Shown: positions 1 to 10,107 of the stretch, one piece after another
Numbering within the stretch: position 1 is the first letter of the stretch
Layout of the letters: each line of letters begins with the position of its first letter
Assembly: GCF_914767665.1 (NCBI RefSeq)
Contig: NC_059503.1
Coordinates: 15,438,001-15,502,000, forward strand
From: Harmonia axyridis
Lineage: Eukaryota > Arthropoda > Insecta > Coleoptera > Coccinellidae
Length of the DNA: 64,000 bases
Reading direction: 5' to 3'
Program-made: the position numbers and the translations under genes
The notes under the pieces: model-generated
What the model saw: the letters and a program-made list of their open reading frames with translations, nothing else
Databases searched by the model: none
Told to the model about the DNA's origin: nothing

Positions 1-249
1 TTCCTCTTATTAATGTTCCAAGATTGTAGGTATTGAAAAATAAGCCGAAGTAACAATGAAATGTCACTGCTTCACTAGCAAGCATAAATCTTATTTCAAT
101 TGTTGAGAGTTTAAAATTCGTGGGACTCAACTATAGAAACTTTGAAATAAAAAGATTGAAAGATTTATAAATCAATTCCCCCCCGATACACTTGTTATCA
201 TATTCAATTAATATGAAAAGAAAATCTACATGTAAATGGAAAAACTTAC

Positions 250-493
250 TTGTGCGGCCAACATAGCAGCATAGGGAGAAGCTTCATCACGATCAGCTTT
301 GACTTTCATACCTCCAGTAACTCTGGAGATGGTTTCCTTTCCAGAAAGATCGGTAACATGTACAAAAGTATCGTTGAAGCTGGCGAATATGTGGGCTACG
401 CCAAATACAACTTCTCCTTCTCTAACTTGGGGGCCAAGAGAAACTTGGACTTCTTCTTTTTGTACTTTTCCTTTACGAGGAGCCATTGTGGAT
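250..493 (-). CDS. RpS14: 40S ribosomal protein S14 (uS11), 5' part
   Basis: Component of the small ribosomal subunit. The exon encodes the first 79 residues from ATG at 486-484, beginning MAPRKGKVQKEE and continuing through the conserved VFGVAHIFASFNDTFVHVTD and GGMKVKADRDEASPYAAMLAAQ stretches of uS11. The coding part ends at position 250 at a GTAAGT donor (249-244). The family is about 150 residues, so the C-terminal half with the basic tail lies beyond the left edge of the window. A splice acceptor (TAG, 496-494) lies 7 nt upstream of the ATG, so the start codon is in exon 2 behind a 5'UTR intron, as is common for ribosomal protein genes. The identification is by recognition of a highly conserved family. 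Confidence 0.96.
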
Positions 494-712
494 CTAAAAT
501 TTCAAAAGTATAAACATATTGAACTTCTACAAAAAAGTATAATTTCATAACCTCAATGTCACATACAATTAATCAGAATTTATCTAGGTAAACCTTTGAC
601 AAAATTATTAAAGAAAGTATTAAAATCACTGAGTGAATAATAGTACATATTCTAATAGGAGTATTTATGATACTAATTATTAAACTTAAATTGAAAAAAC
701 TCTAAAACCTAC

Positions 713-768
713 CTCGGATATCGGAAACAGGAATCCTATCAAAAACGCTATGAATTGTTCAAAAGAGA
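713..768 (-). promoter_or_regulatory. Probable RpS14 first (5'UTR) exon with TOP-like start
   Basis: Read on the minus strand, a pyrimidine-rich tract (TTTCTCTTTT near 768-758) resembles the TOP initiator of ribosomal protein genes. It is followed by about 50 nt ending at CCGAG with a GTAGGT donor (712-707). This pairs with the acceptor just upstream of the RpS14 ATG. The exon and TSS are inferred, not proven. Confidence 0.45.
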
Positions 769-1173
769 AATGCCATGGGGAATGTTGACAAGTTTGTCAA
801 GTTGTGCATAGAACCAAATTCTTCTTCATAATAGAGAATCGAACTGATATGGCCTCACTAATCAATAAGTTAGCTTTACCGTAGAAAAATTATCTTAAAT
901 AGTAATATATATCAAGAGATAAAATGTCTTAAATATGGATTTATATTATTATTTATATCGGCCATAAAAAACTTCACATAAAATTTCCAAATTCAGAATA
1001 TTATAATATCCACAGTGCAGAGGATTAATGATATGAAGTTTATTATTATTCCTCCGAGATCCACAGAGAAATACCAAGTTGAGTAAAAGTTACCGAGAAA
1101 TATGATCGAAATTATCACGAAATTGAAATATAGCAGTTATAACTTTCGTTGAGGGCGCTTTAGTCTTCACAAA

Positions 1174-1183
1174 GATGGCGGAA
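1174..1183 (+). other. Possible divergent tiny first coding exon (Met-Ala-Glu)
   Basis: The sequence AAGATGGCGGAAG is followed directly by a GTAAGTG donor. It could be the first coding exon, Met-Ala-Glu plus one base, of a plus-strand gene divergent from RpS14. The AAGATGGCGG context is also a common core-promoter motif of housekeeping genes. No convincing second exon was found, so any partner gene is unknown. Confidence 0.25.
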
Positions 1184-1215
1184 GGTAAGTGTTCTGTAGG
1201 TATCATTGATAAACT

Positions 1216-1510
1216 ACAGTGGCGACACGAGTGGTCTCATTTTTGATTGGCTGCCGGTTTCGGAGCCGTTTACCTAATTTTTGGAATTTATTATTTATTC
1301 GAAATGTAAAACCCATTTTTAAGTCACTGTACTCTGTAGTAGGTATTCTTCAGTTGAATAAATTTGTTCTTTATACCAATATATCAGGCCTAATAATTTT
1401 AATTTTGATGAAGTGCCAGTTCAGTTCAGTAAAACCTTCTTAAGTTCTATGGTTAAGCCCCGCTCCATTCGCCATTTTTAGGCTTAATTTGAACGTATTG
1501 TCGCCACTGT
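1216..1510. mobile_element. Short inverted-repeat element (MITE-like)
   Basis: Perfect 12-bp inverted termini ACAGTGGCGACA are found at 1216-1227 and, as the reverse complement, at 1499-1510, about 295 bp apart. The CAGTGGCG start resembles hAT-type termini. No clear target-site duplication is visible and no transposase is encoded. Confidence 0.5.
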
Positions 1511-2694
1511 GTTACCGTACCATTACCTACATAGGTAATATTTCCTTACATTTATTCCTTCGACGCAATATTGCGTTGATATATTTCAATCACTATTTTA
1601 CTCCTTCTCTGAGAAATATTGTATTTCGAATAATTTGATGGAAATTTAGACATTTTTTGGATGAAATTGTCTTTTGTTCGTTTCATTTCATCTAAATAAC
1701 TGATTTTTTCCAATAATTTTCGAAATAATAGAAAATTATGCATTATTTGATCATTTGATGACAACAAGCTCTTGATGTTTTAATTCTATACCTACATTTT
1801 AAAATGTACATCATGTTTGGCGAAGCTTTCTCAAGCCAATTTCGAAGGTGGGCCTTCTCTCCAGGAATTTCACTTTGTTGCCTAGTGATTACCAATGGAA
1901 TCGCCGGGTTGGCACTCAGTGATCCCTGTCAAATACACCTAAAGTGAAAGATGCGATCCCCAAAACGCCATCTCTCTGGCAGGCAAACAGTCGCATGCAT
2001 ATCTTGAAGGGTTTAAAGTTTAAAGGTTTAAACTTTTCTACTTAAAAGATTCTCGGATGCTATAAGAGCTATATTTGAATGATATTTGTTACAAAAAAAG
2101 AAAGACTCGAATTAAGAACAATGCCATCATGAAATTATAATTTAGTTCAATAACATCGGCGTCGGATAGAACAACTCTTTCCATGAAAAAAAGTTTATAT
2201 GGACGTATATCCTAACAAGCTTCATTTTAGAGATGCAGGGTGTTAAAGTTTGAAAAAAATATCCGGTTTTTAACTTATAACAAGTATTATTACATTAATT
2301 GTTTAGATTTTTAGTTATTAAAGACTATATAGATAATGTAATGTTTCGAATAAGGTAAGTGTCTCCTGTTAACATTATCCAGTGGCGTAGCTATAGGGGT
2401 GCGATGATCCTTTTCCTAATGAAAATCTACACCACTGCCTTAATTGCCGCCCCTCGAATAGTTTCACTGTTTCACCCCTAACGCCGGCCCTGTCTCAGTA
2501 GACGAATAAACGTTTATTATAATTAATTTAGTCATTAATATAATACTAATTTCTCACTAATATTTTATATTTGTAAATAATATAGTACCTGCTTTACAGA
2601 AAAGTAGATATTTCTAATGAAAAATTACAGTTTTTTATCATTGATTCGGTGGATGACCTATATATTGTATTAAAAAAATTTTTTCTTCTCCTTA
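1511..2694. other. Intergenic stretch without recognised gene
   Basis: AT-rich DNA lies between the MITE-like element and the start of the duplicated takeout block. A hAT-like start (CAGTGGCGTAGC at 2380) and an end-like sequence (CGCCGGCCCTG, ending 2492) suggest a degraded or chimeric non-autonomous element of about 113 bp. The flanks do not form a target-site duplication. The minus-strand reading frame at 1552-1767 matches nothing I recognise. Confidence 0.4.
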
Positions 2695-3119
2695 TGGTAT
2701 TTGATAAGGATAAAAGTAATCTAAATATACAGAGTATTTCGAAAATAACTATCATATGAATATGCATTCAGTATGAATGCAGGACAACTTAAACTCGCTT
2801 GGACTGAAAATGAAAATATTATATATTGACTGTTATCTACATCAACTAGAACTGAATATGGGTCATTGAAATTTTCAAGAATACCAATGAAAGCGTTTGA
2901 GACTTATAATAATTGAAAGATAAAATGTATAAAAGACCCTGCATAATCATTTCACAATTTTCAATGCTGATTCAGACTATCCAAATTGTCCTGCATTCGC
3001 CCTGAAAGTATGAAACAACCTGAACATAGTATGAAATGAATGAATTAATTTTTATTAAGCTCATTAGGTAGGTACTAGATACCTAAAAACCACAATGTGA
3101 ATTGTGATTTGCTCACTCA

Positions 3120-6100
3120 TTAATTATAGGTATCACTTAAATTGAAGCAGCTTTTCTTGTTATCTCTAACAATGGATTCATCATTTCTTGAAAGTATGGT
3201 TATTAGGTTCTCCAGTTCAGATTTATTGATATATTCGTCTATGATCTGGAATAAAATGAAGTATCTTGAGTATTGAGAATGGTAAGGACATTTTACTGAT
3301 AGAAGACAATAGTTCGTCTGAGATTGGTAGGTGCTTGTTCAGTTCAAAACGAAATTAGAGATATTTTTTTCCTTCAAATAACCGATTTTTATGGGGTTTC
3401 CACATCATTTCCTTAAACTATATGCTCTACATGGAAGAAAGTGAATATTTTTAAATTTTAGAATGGAAAAAGTAAATATTTTGGTAACTTTTCGGTTTTC
3501 GCAAGAAAATTGATGATATGTACTTTGTACAAAGCACTGATATATTTTTAAAATATCCGTGAAAAAAAAATCTTACCAAAAAACATCACAAATGATGTAA
3601 AATCACAATTTCGTGTTAGGACTTATAACGTTTTTTGCACGATAGTCACACTTTTCACTTAAACTATAGAAAATAATTATCAAAAAAATTAAAATAGTAA
3701 TTTGTGGCTTCAATGTCAATGCTGTGTAGGATTCTCTTGAAAATAAACTCGACTTTGCTGAAAAAATGTTGTATATTACAGCACCTAGCGAGTTGAAACA
3801 ACAAATGTTAAATTCAGCAGCAGCTTCTGTGAGTTCATCAGCTACTACTCAAGCCAGCAGTATTTGCATCAGAAATTGTAATAATTATATTTTCAAAATT
3901 AAATGAATTGAATTCGAATTTTTTGCGAATTATTTCATTATTTCAATTAATATTTATCTAGTCAATCTCAGTAACCGTTCGCTGAACGGTAAGTTACCTC
4001 ATTTCATAACTTTTACTGTTCTGTTTGTCATCGCAACTAGTAAAAATAATAATCTACCTATCCAGCAACAAACGCGGTAACTAACGAAAGTCGTCATATC
4101 GTGCGAAAATATTAATTTTTATTGTCAAATAAATGGATAAACTGATTATTTTCCAAAAATTAAATGGTAAAAATTACTTATTTCAACTTACCTTCTGTAT
4201 ATACGGCTCTATTGTGTTATATATAGTGGGCCAATAAATATCTATAATATCTGGAAATATATCACCGATTACTGCATTTAGTAGAGCTTGCAAAAGAGCA
4301 TCACCATCCATAATATTTTCGAAATGAACCTATAAGCATATTTACTTGATCAGATTTTTTTTGTCAAATTTGAATTGAACTTGAAATACCTTCATTTTTT
4401 GTAGTTTCGCCTCTAGATTGACTGTCACACAACCCAATGGCCATGATGGAAGAAGGTCAGTTGCGGCAATTGAAAATTGTGTTAAATCCATTCTGAAAAA
4501 ATGAATAGCTTTGAGACATTACAAGAAAAAAAGTACCATTAATCAACAAAGAATATGATCAATATCAATCAACACGAAAAATAGTACTTTATGACTGTTT
4601 GCCAAAGGACTTCTACGTTTTCGAATTTGTTTGTGTAGGAAATATGTCAAGAAATTATTAAAATTATTTTCGATTCTAGATTGACTGTGAAACAATTAAT
4701 TGGAAATGATGGAAAAAGGTTTGTTGCGGCAATTGAAAATTTTGTTGAATCCATTCTAGAAAAATGAATAGCTTTGAGATATTACAAGAAGGATCTTCAA
4801 AAAATTCTTAGATCCATGATCAAACGAAATTTGATGAGGGACTGAACGTGAACTCTGATTTTTCTGCAAACGCTTGTACTAGCGCTAATACATTATTATG
4901 AAACGAGGGATATCTACGAAAGCCCTCCGTCAACAAATAATCAATGTTGTATGCATGTAAGTATAAATTAATTCCAGAATTTCCAGAATATCAAAGAATT
5001 ATTAAAAAATGTTAAAACTAGAAAATACTCAAATTGAGAAATGAAAGTATAAATAAACGAAGAATACCTATGATTAATATCAATCAACAAGAAAAATAGT
5101 AATGGGTTTATAACAGCTTACCAAAAGACTTCAACGTTTCTGGATTTGTTTGTGTAGAAAATATGTGAAGAAATCATTGAAATTTTTTTTTTTTAAGTTT
5201 TCGTTTCCACCCACAGAGTAATAAATATCTATGTTTAGTACTCTGAGATTCTACCCGATATAGTGGGTGATACACATACACAAAGCTGTTAGGGTGTGTC
5301 ATTTCAAATAAGAAAGTTTTTGGTCATTATTTGTAGTTAATGTTTGAATATTAATTATGATCTCTCTGTGTAATCCAGAGATGAGATTTTCTTTCTGCAT
5401 AGAAGTAGTCAATATAGGTATCTACTCGAAATAACATTATCTGTATCGACGGCGTAACTGATTTCTTCATTAATTACCAATTAAAAAAAATTCCATATTT
5501 TCAATTTTTCGCCATTTTATCGTAAATGTTGCTTCTAAGGATGAAGTGATCTGAGAAAACTCATCTTTATTTGAGCAATTCCATTTTTGAATACATATAG
5601 GTACAGGGTGCTACAATGAAAAAAGTGTAACTTATCTATCTATATCTTTGTTTTCGAACACCCTGTATAAAAGAAAATAAATTTAAATTCTTTTAACTAC
5701 CATATACATATCACAAAAAAAGATTTTCGAATATCTTAAATTTTTTTTTCAAAATGTAATTCGCGTCTGGGGTGGACCACGCGGTATAATATTATAATTA
5801 TTAATTTTAAGAATTTCCTCAGTTCGTAATTTAAGACAAATTTAGATGATTGCAAAATCATCTGGCTGGCAGTATGACCTTTACAAATTGAATTGAGCTA
5901 TCAGAATCAGACATATAGTTTCACCATAAACATATTACTTTTTTCATATTTCAAATGAAAAAGTGTTGAAAGTTATTAAATGGTAACAAAGGAATGAATA
6001 TTATTCATTGAATACTTACTGAAATGACCCATTTCCGCCATATATATTGAGACAGTCTGAGACTGTTCCTTGTAGTTCGTAATTACCTCCTTGAATTCTT

Positions 6101-7829
6101 AAAGAGTTCATAGTAATATTCACAGGTTCATTCACATTTTGAGATAAACATATAGTTATATCTTTCATACCACTTATTGTAATATTTGAAACAGAAATGT
6201 TTGCGCTGAAATTTGAAAATGTTATAGGTTGTAAATATAATCTTAACAAATAAAACCAATATTACCCATAAGTTTACCAAACTTTTTGCATTTCCTGAAT
6301 TTATTTCTTTTTTTATGTATAGGGTGTCTCGGGAAGAATACTACAATAGGAAACCATGAACTGAGATAATCAAGTTGGTCTCATATCATATCAGGTTTTA
6401 ATGGTCCTAAGGATCTCTGAATCTTAAAGATCAAGTCAACATTATTGAAAACAAATCATTGGTCATCTCGATCCCCTGATCTGACATCACCTATGGATTC
6501 TTTCCTATGGGTATAACACCGAAACACGAGGTCTATGAATTGCTTTTCTATGGTCATAAAAATAAAGAAATTCCTTAGTACTAATATTCCTCTACAGGAT
6601 GATATGACATTAAAGTAAATAGAAAATGTCAACAATTTTTCTAACCCGGCCCTGATTTTTTCAATTTCAGAAATTTTGGACGAAGGCGGTCCAGAAAGGT
6701 GCAAAAATTTAAAATCGGTCTGTAGATTGGTTCAAGATTCATTGAACTTTGAAATTTCACTGATTATCCAAATATCAGTCTGCATATCCTGAACTAAGGC
6801 CCTCAGGCTATTAAAACCTCTTGATATGAGCCCACCTTGATGACTTTAATTTTTGGTTTCCGTGTTTTACATTCCTCCAGTGGCATACCCAAGGGGGGAT
6901 AAGAGGGATATATCCCCCCTCAGGATGAATATTCATTATATGGTATAACCTTATATATCACAATCTTATTATGAGTAAGCAAATTTCATTGAAAAACTTC
7001 TTCAAAAGAAGGAAAATTTGAAAATTTTTTTTCTTTATCCCCCCAAGGCTTATGTCTGGGTACGCCACTGCATTCCTCCTGACAGTCCTGACCCACCCTG
7101 CATATTATGTATGATTTGTAATCGGTATTCACCACTCAGATACAAATAGACAAATCATATAGGTAAGTGTTATAATTATTATCTCTGATGATATTTTCTG
7201 AGATGCTCACCTAATAATATTTTCCAATTTAAAATCTGTTGAAAAAGTCCCAGGAAAATTTATTTCGTCATTTATTTCCTTCAGTTCAGCGAATGTTTTA
7301 TCGAAGGATATTCCAGCTGAAAGAAAATTTTCAAAATATTTTTCTAATACAGCTACATTGGAGTTAATTAATAAATTTTACTAAAACATAGAACAAAAAA
7401 AAGTTCATTATGTAACAATTTAACAAACACAAGTGTAGAACATAAAATATCTGAAATGTAGGTACCATAACCATTGTTCGAAATAATTTCACTCGAAAAT
7501 TCTTCTGAGTGAGATGAAAATTCGAAAGAATTGATGAAAATTAAATAAAATTGTGAAATTTTTCACTGAACTTATAAAACTAGTGGAATGTTGATAATTT
7601 TCAAGGAATCATATTCTACGGATTTGTGTACATTACAAAGAAAATATCCCAGATATTCAATCGAGACAGTTATTCCACGCATATCTAAAAGATGAAATCT
7701 AAAAGAAACAACATACCTACCTACTTCGTTTGAAGTCTTAGGAATTGTCGGTATACATATTTTGAGTTTTTTCGCTTGTACCTGCAGAACCAGGAATAAA
7801 CAGCAACAAGTCAAATGAATTAATTTCAT
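3120..7829 (-). CDS. Takeout/JHBP-like secreted protein, gene A
   Basis: A small secreted protein probably binding a hydrophobic ligand (takeout / juvenile hormone-binding protein fold), about 255 aa. Exons on the minus strand: 7829-7721, 7316-7211, 6205-6020, 4492-4390, 4329-4192, 3245-3120. All have GT-AG borders, compatible phases and a TAA stop. Exon 1 encodes a signal peptide (MKLIHLTCCCLFLVLQVQA). Exon 3 contains the family pattern of beta-strands with GGNYELQG and GGNGSF, and exon 5 has the amphipathic C-terminal helix region (FPDIIDIYWPTIYNTIEP). The family's usual pair of N-terminal cysteines is reduced to one (KICIP). Gene B at 20700-10108 is a close paralogue with the same exon plan. 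The ligand is unknown. The family call is by pattern and by linkage to the clearer gene C. Confidence 0.75.
4675..4755 (-). pseudogene. Duplicated exon 4 of gene A (pseudo-exon 4')
   Basis: In intron 3 of gene A, positions 4755-4675 repeat exon 4 (4492-4390). Both share a start reading Met-Asp-(Leu/Ser)-Thr, the ATTGCCGCAAC core and the GTCAATCTAGA end. The acceptor (CTAG) survives, but the 3' part that carries the AAATGAAG/GTA donor has been replaced, and the open frame runs into TGA a short way downstream. It is a tandem exon duplication that looks unusable for normal splicing. In gene B the corresponding place is cut off by a mariner insertion at 16425. Confidence 0.6.
6316..7105 (+). mobile_element. 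Degraded Tc1/mariner element in intron 2 of gene A
   Basis: The sequence begins ATAGGGTGTCTCGGGAAG and ends near a CACCCTGCA terminus. Between them, around 6462-6540, a decayed plus-strand transposase fragment reads RSPDLTSPMDSFL, matching the PDLTPLDYFLWG catalytic-motif region of Tc1/mariner transposases. The orthologous copy lies at about 19155-19985 in gene B, so the insertion predates the segmental duplication. Confidence 0.6.
6878..7070. mobile_element. hAT-type MITE with perfect 8-bp TSD
   Basis: A 193-bp element running from CAGTGGCATACCCAAGG to CTGGGTACGCCACTG, flanked on both sides by CATTCCTC (6870-6877 and 7071-7078). Imperfect inverted termini and an 8-bp duplication indicate a hAT non-autonomous element. 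It lies inside the older Tc1/mariner remnant and is missing from the matching place in gene B (about 19955), where the site reads CAGTCCTC. Confidence 0.85.
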
Positions 7830-7866
7830 ATTTATAATTCCAGTGGCACATAAAAGAAAGACAATA

Positions 7867-7877
7867 AATATATATTT
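7867..7877 (-). promoter_or_regulatory. TATA-like element of gene A
   Basis: An AATATATATTT run lies about 40 bp upstream of the gene A ATG (7829). It is conserved at the same spacing before gene B. It would place the TSS about 10-20 nt before the ATG, giving a very short 5'UTR. Confidence 0.4.
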
Positions 7878-7987
7878 CTAATATTAAGTTTCACGTTCAA
7901 TATTTGAATGAGTTTATTTAGCTACCACTGCGATTGAATGAGTTCGATATTTTTCATCTCCATCTTTATGTCTTATATTATCTATTA

Positions 7988-8080
7988 TCATATTCCTATC
8001 GGTTTTTTCAATAAAATGCAATTGAAAAATCTTCTGATGAAAGTGGCTACAGATGTGTTGTCCAAGGCTGAATTGATATA
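7988..8080 (-). pseudogene. Orphan terminal exon of a second gene C (relic C')
   Basis: Positions 8080-7988 match the last exon of gene C (20949-20881). The acceptor TATTTCAG is intact and the encoded YINSALDNTSVATF is identical. The TAA stop is mutated to TTA, so the frame extends eight codons to TGA. Exons 2-5 of such a gene are absent upstream, where the sequence jumps from a transposon terminus (8151-8214) to homology with intron 1 of gene C. It is a non-functional remnant. Confidence 0.7.
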
Positions 8081-8218
8081 CTGAAATAGAGAAGTTTCAA
8101 TATCATCTAATCTGATCTCTGAGAATAGATACCTAATCAACTTAATTGAAAAGGGTATTCCAATAAAAATTTAAATTTCGAATAGCCCTCTATCTGGGCG
8201 GCTGTAACTTTTCGGGTG

Positions 8219-9425
8219 GGGTTGATAAGCGTTTTATTTAAACCGATGGCAGTTTCGTATCTATTAATAATATACCTACTTTTGTTATATTGAAATGAGG
8301 AAGGTCGAAAATAATATCCATAAATAAAGGCTATACTGTGTTTCCGTTGTTTGGATTATTGATCATTGAAATTAAAACTCGCTGTTTGTTTGAGATATCC
8401 TTTTTTATTTTTTTTTAATCTAAGGTTTTATATGATTCAGTGAAAAATGGTGACGAAATTTCATAACTCCATTAACCCCCAATAGTTATACTGCATGAAT
8501 ACCAAATTATATGTTTGACCTGATCAATATTTCCAATCAATAGATTTTAAAATTCAATCAACGATCAGGTTGAGAGGATACAACTCGTGATATTCATAAT
8601 TGTTGAAAAATACTTAGAACGTTTAGTGGGAATTTATTGACTCATTTTATTTCTATACCAATAGCATCAGAATTTACTCCAAATTTTATTTTATTATATG
8701 TACAGAACACCAAATTGAATGAATAATAGGTATATGCATATACCTATATACCAACTTTCCTTGAATATTCTTGTATACGACGTTAAAAGCGGAATATGCA
8801 ATTTTTTACAATAATAAGTAAAAAATTGATATTTTTTTCAAACATCAACACCCTCGAAAAAAAACATCTCGAAAACGAAGCTTGTTAGAATATATGTTTA
8901 TAGGTTTTTTTTTCATGAAAAGAGTTGTTCTATCCGACGCCAAAGTTATTGCACTAAAATCTAGACCATTCTGTATAGGAGAGTATATCTTCAAAAAATG
9001 GGGTTCAAACGACGCTTGCAGGCATACCTACCTTCTGAGTTTGGTGTTTTTTACAGAAATCTATTAACCAGACAATGAAACATAAATCTATGCTTCTGCA
9101 GGCCTTAAATTCGCGGGATATTTTCATAATTTCCCATTTCTTATTAATTCATATAAGATATGTCGATAGTGTTCATCATTTTGTTAATAAAGCTTGGTAA
9201 GATAACTAAGCAATAAAATCAAAGGAGCAAATCGATCAAATAATGATCGAAGTATGTAGTAGGAATTTTGTAAGCGTGAGAATTTTTTTGGAACCCTTGA
9301 AAAGTTTTCAACATTTCCAGCAGAACAATAATATTCAAACTGCATATCCTACTGAAGTTTGGATACACATGAATTGATTCATACGTTTTGATTCGGTATT
9401 GATTGGTATTAATGTGAGTATGAAG
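8219..9425 (-). repeat. Duplicated intron-1 sequence of gene C (relic C')
   Basis: Blocks between 8219 and 9425 match intron 1 of gene C between about 24763 and 27200. Shared segments include one near 8230-8340 matching 24775-24870, the GAAAAGAGTTGTTCTATCCGAC segment (8918 and 26467), and the CATGAATTGATTCATACG end. This defines the right end of duplication copy 1. No exon lies within it. Confidence 0.65.
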
Positions 9426-10107
9426 TTGAAGGAAAAGTCTGTAAAACACTTCTGTTGTTGGAACCTTGAATATTAAATCATCCGGTTTCATCATGTTTCG
9501 GCGTATTGGCCATTATCAAACCAAAGATTGATTTTTAAGGTTCCATATAGTCATATGGTAAAACATTGATTGAAATATGTATAAGTCACAAATTGAAAAA
9601 TAACAAATGAATATAAAAATGTTTGATATTTATTTTTCATTTTTCACTTTGTGAGCATTTATTAGCAAAAAATGGTATTTGATAAGGACAAAAGTAATCC
9701 AAATATACAGAGTATTTCGTAAATAACAGAATATGCATTCAGTGTGAATGCAGGACAACTTATACTCGCTTGGACTGAAAATATTATATTTTTAATGTTA
9801 TCTATATCAACAAGAACTGAATATGGGTGATTTTCCTAGCCTAGACTTATTCCTTGAAATGTTCAAGAATATAAATGAAAGCGTTTGAGAGTTATATTGA
9901 TTTAAAGTTTTTAATAAAATGTATAGAAGACCATTCATCATCATTTCACAATTTTCAATGCTGATTCAGACTATCCAAATTGTCCTGCATTCGCCCTGAA
10001 AGTATGGAACAACCTGAACATAGTATGAAATGAATGAAAGAATTTTTTATTAAGCTCATTAGGTAGGTACTAGATACCAAAAAACTACAATGTGAATTGT
10101 GATTTGC

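Noticed and set aside
250..550. Plus-strand open frames opposite RpS14
   Set aside because: They are antisense shadows of the highly conserved RpS14 exon, with no domain of their own.
1552..1767. Minus-strand 71-codon lysine-rich frame
   Set aside because: It has no recognisable family, no clear promoter or splice context, and is AT-rich enough to occur by chance.
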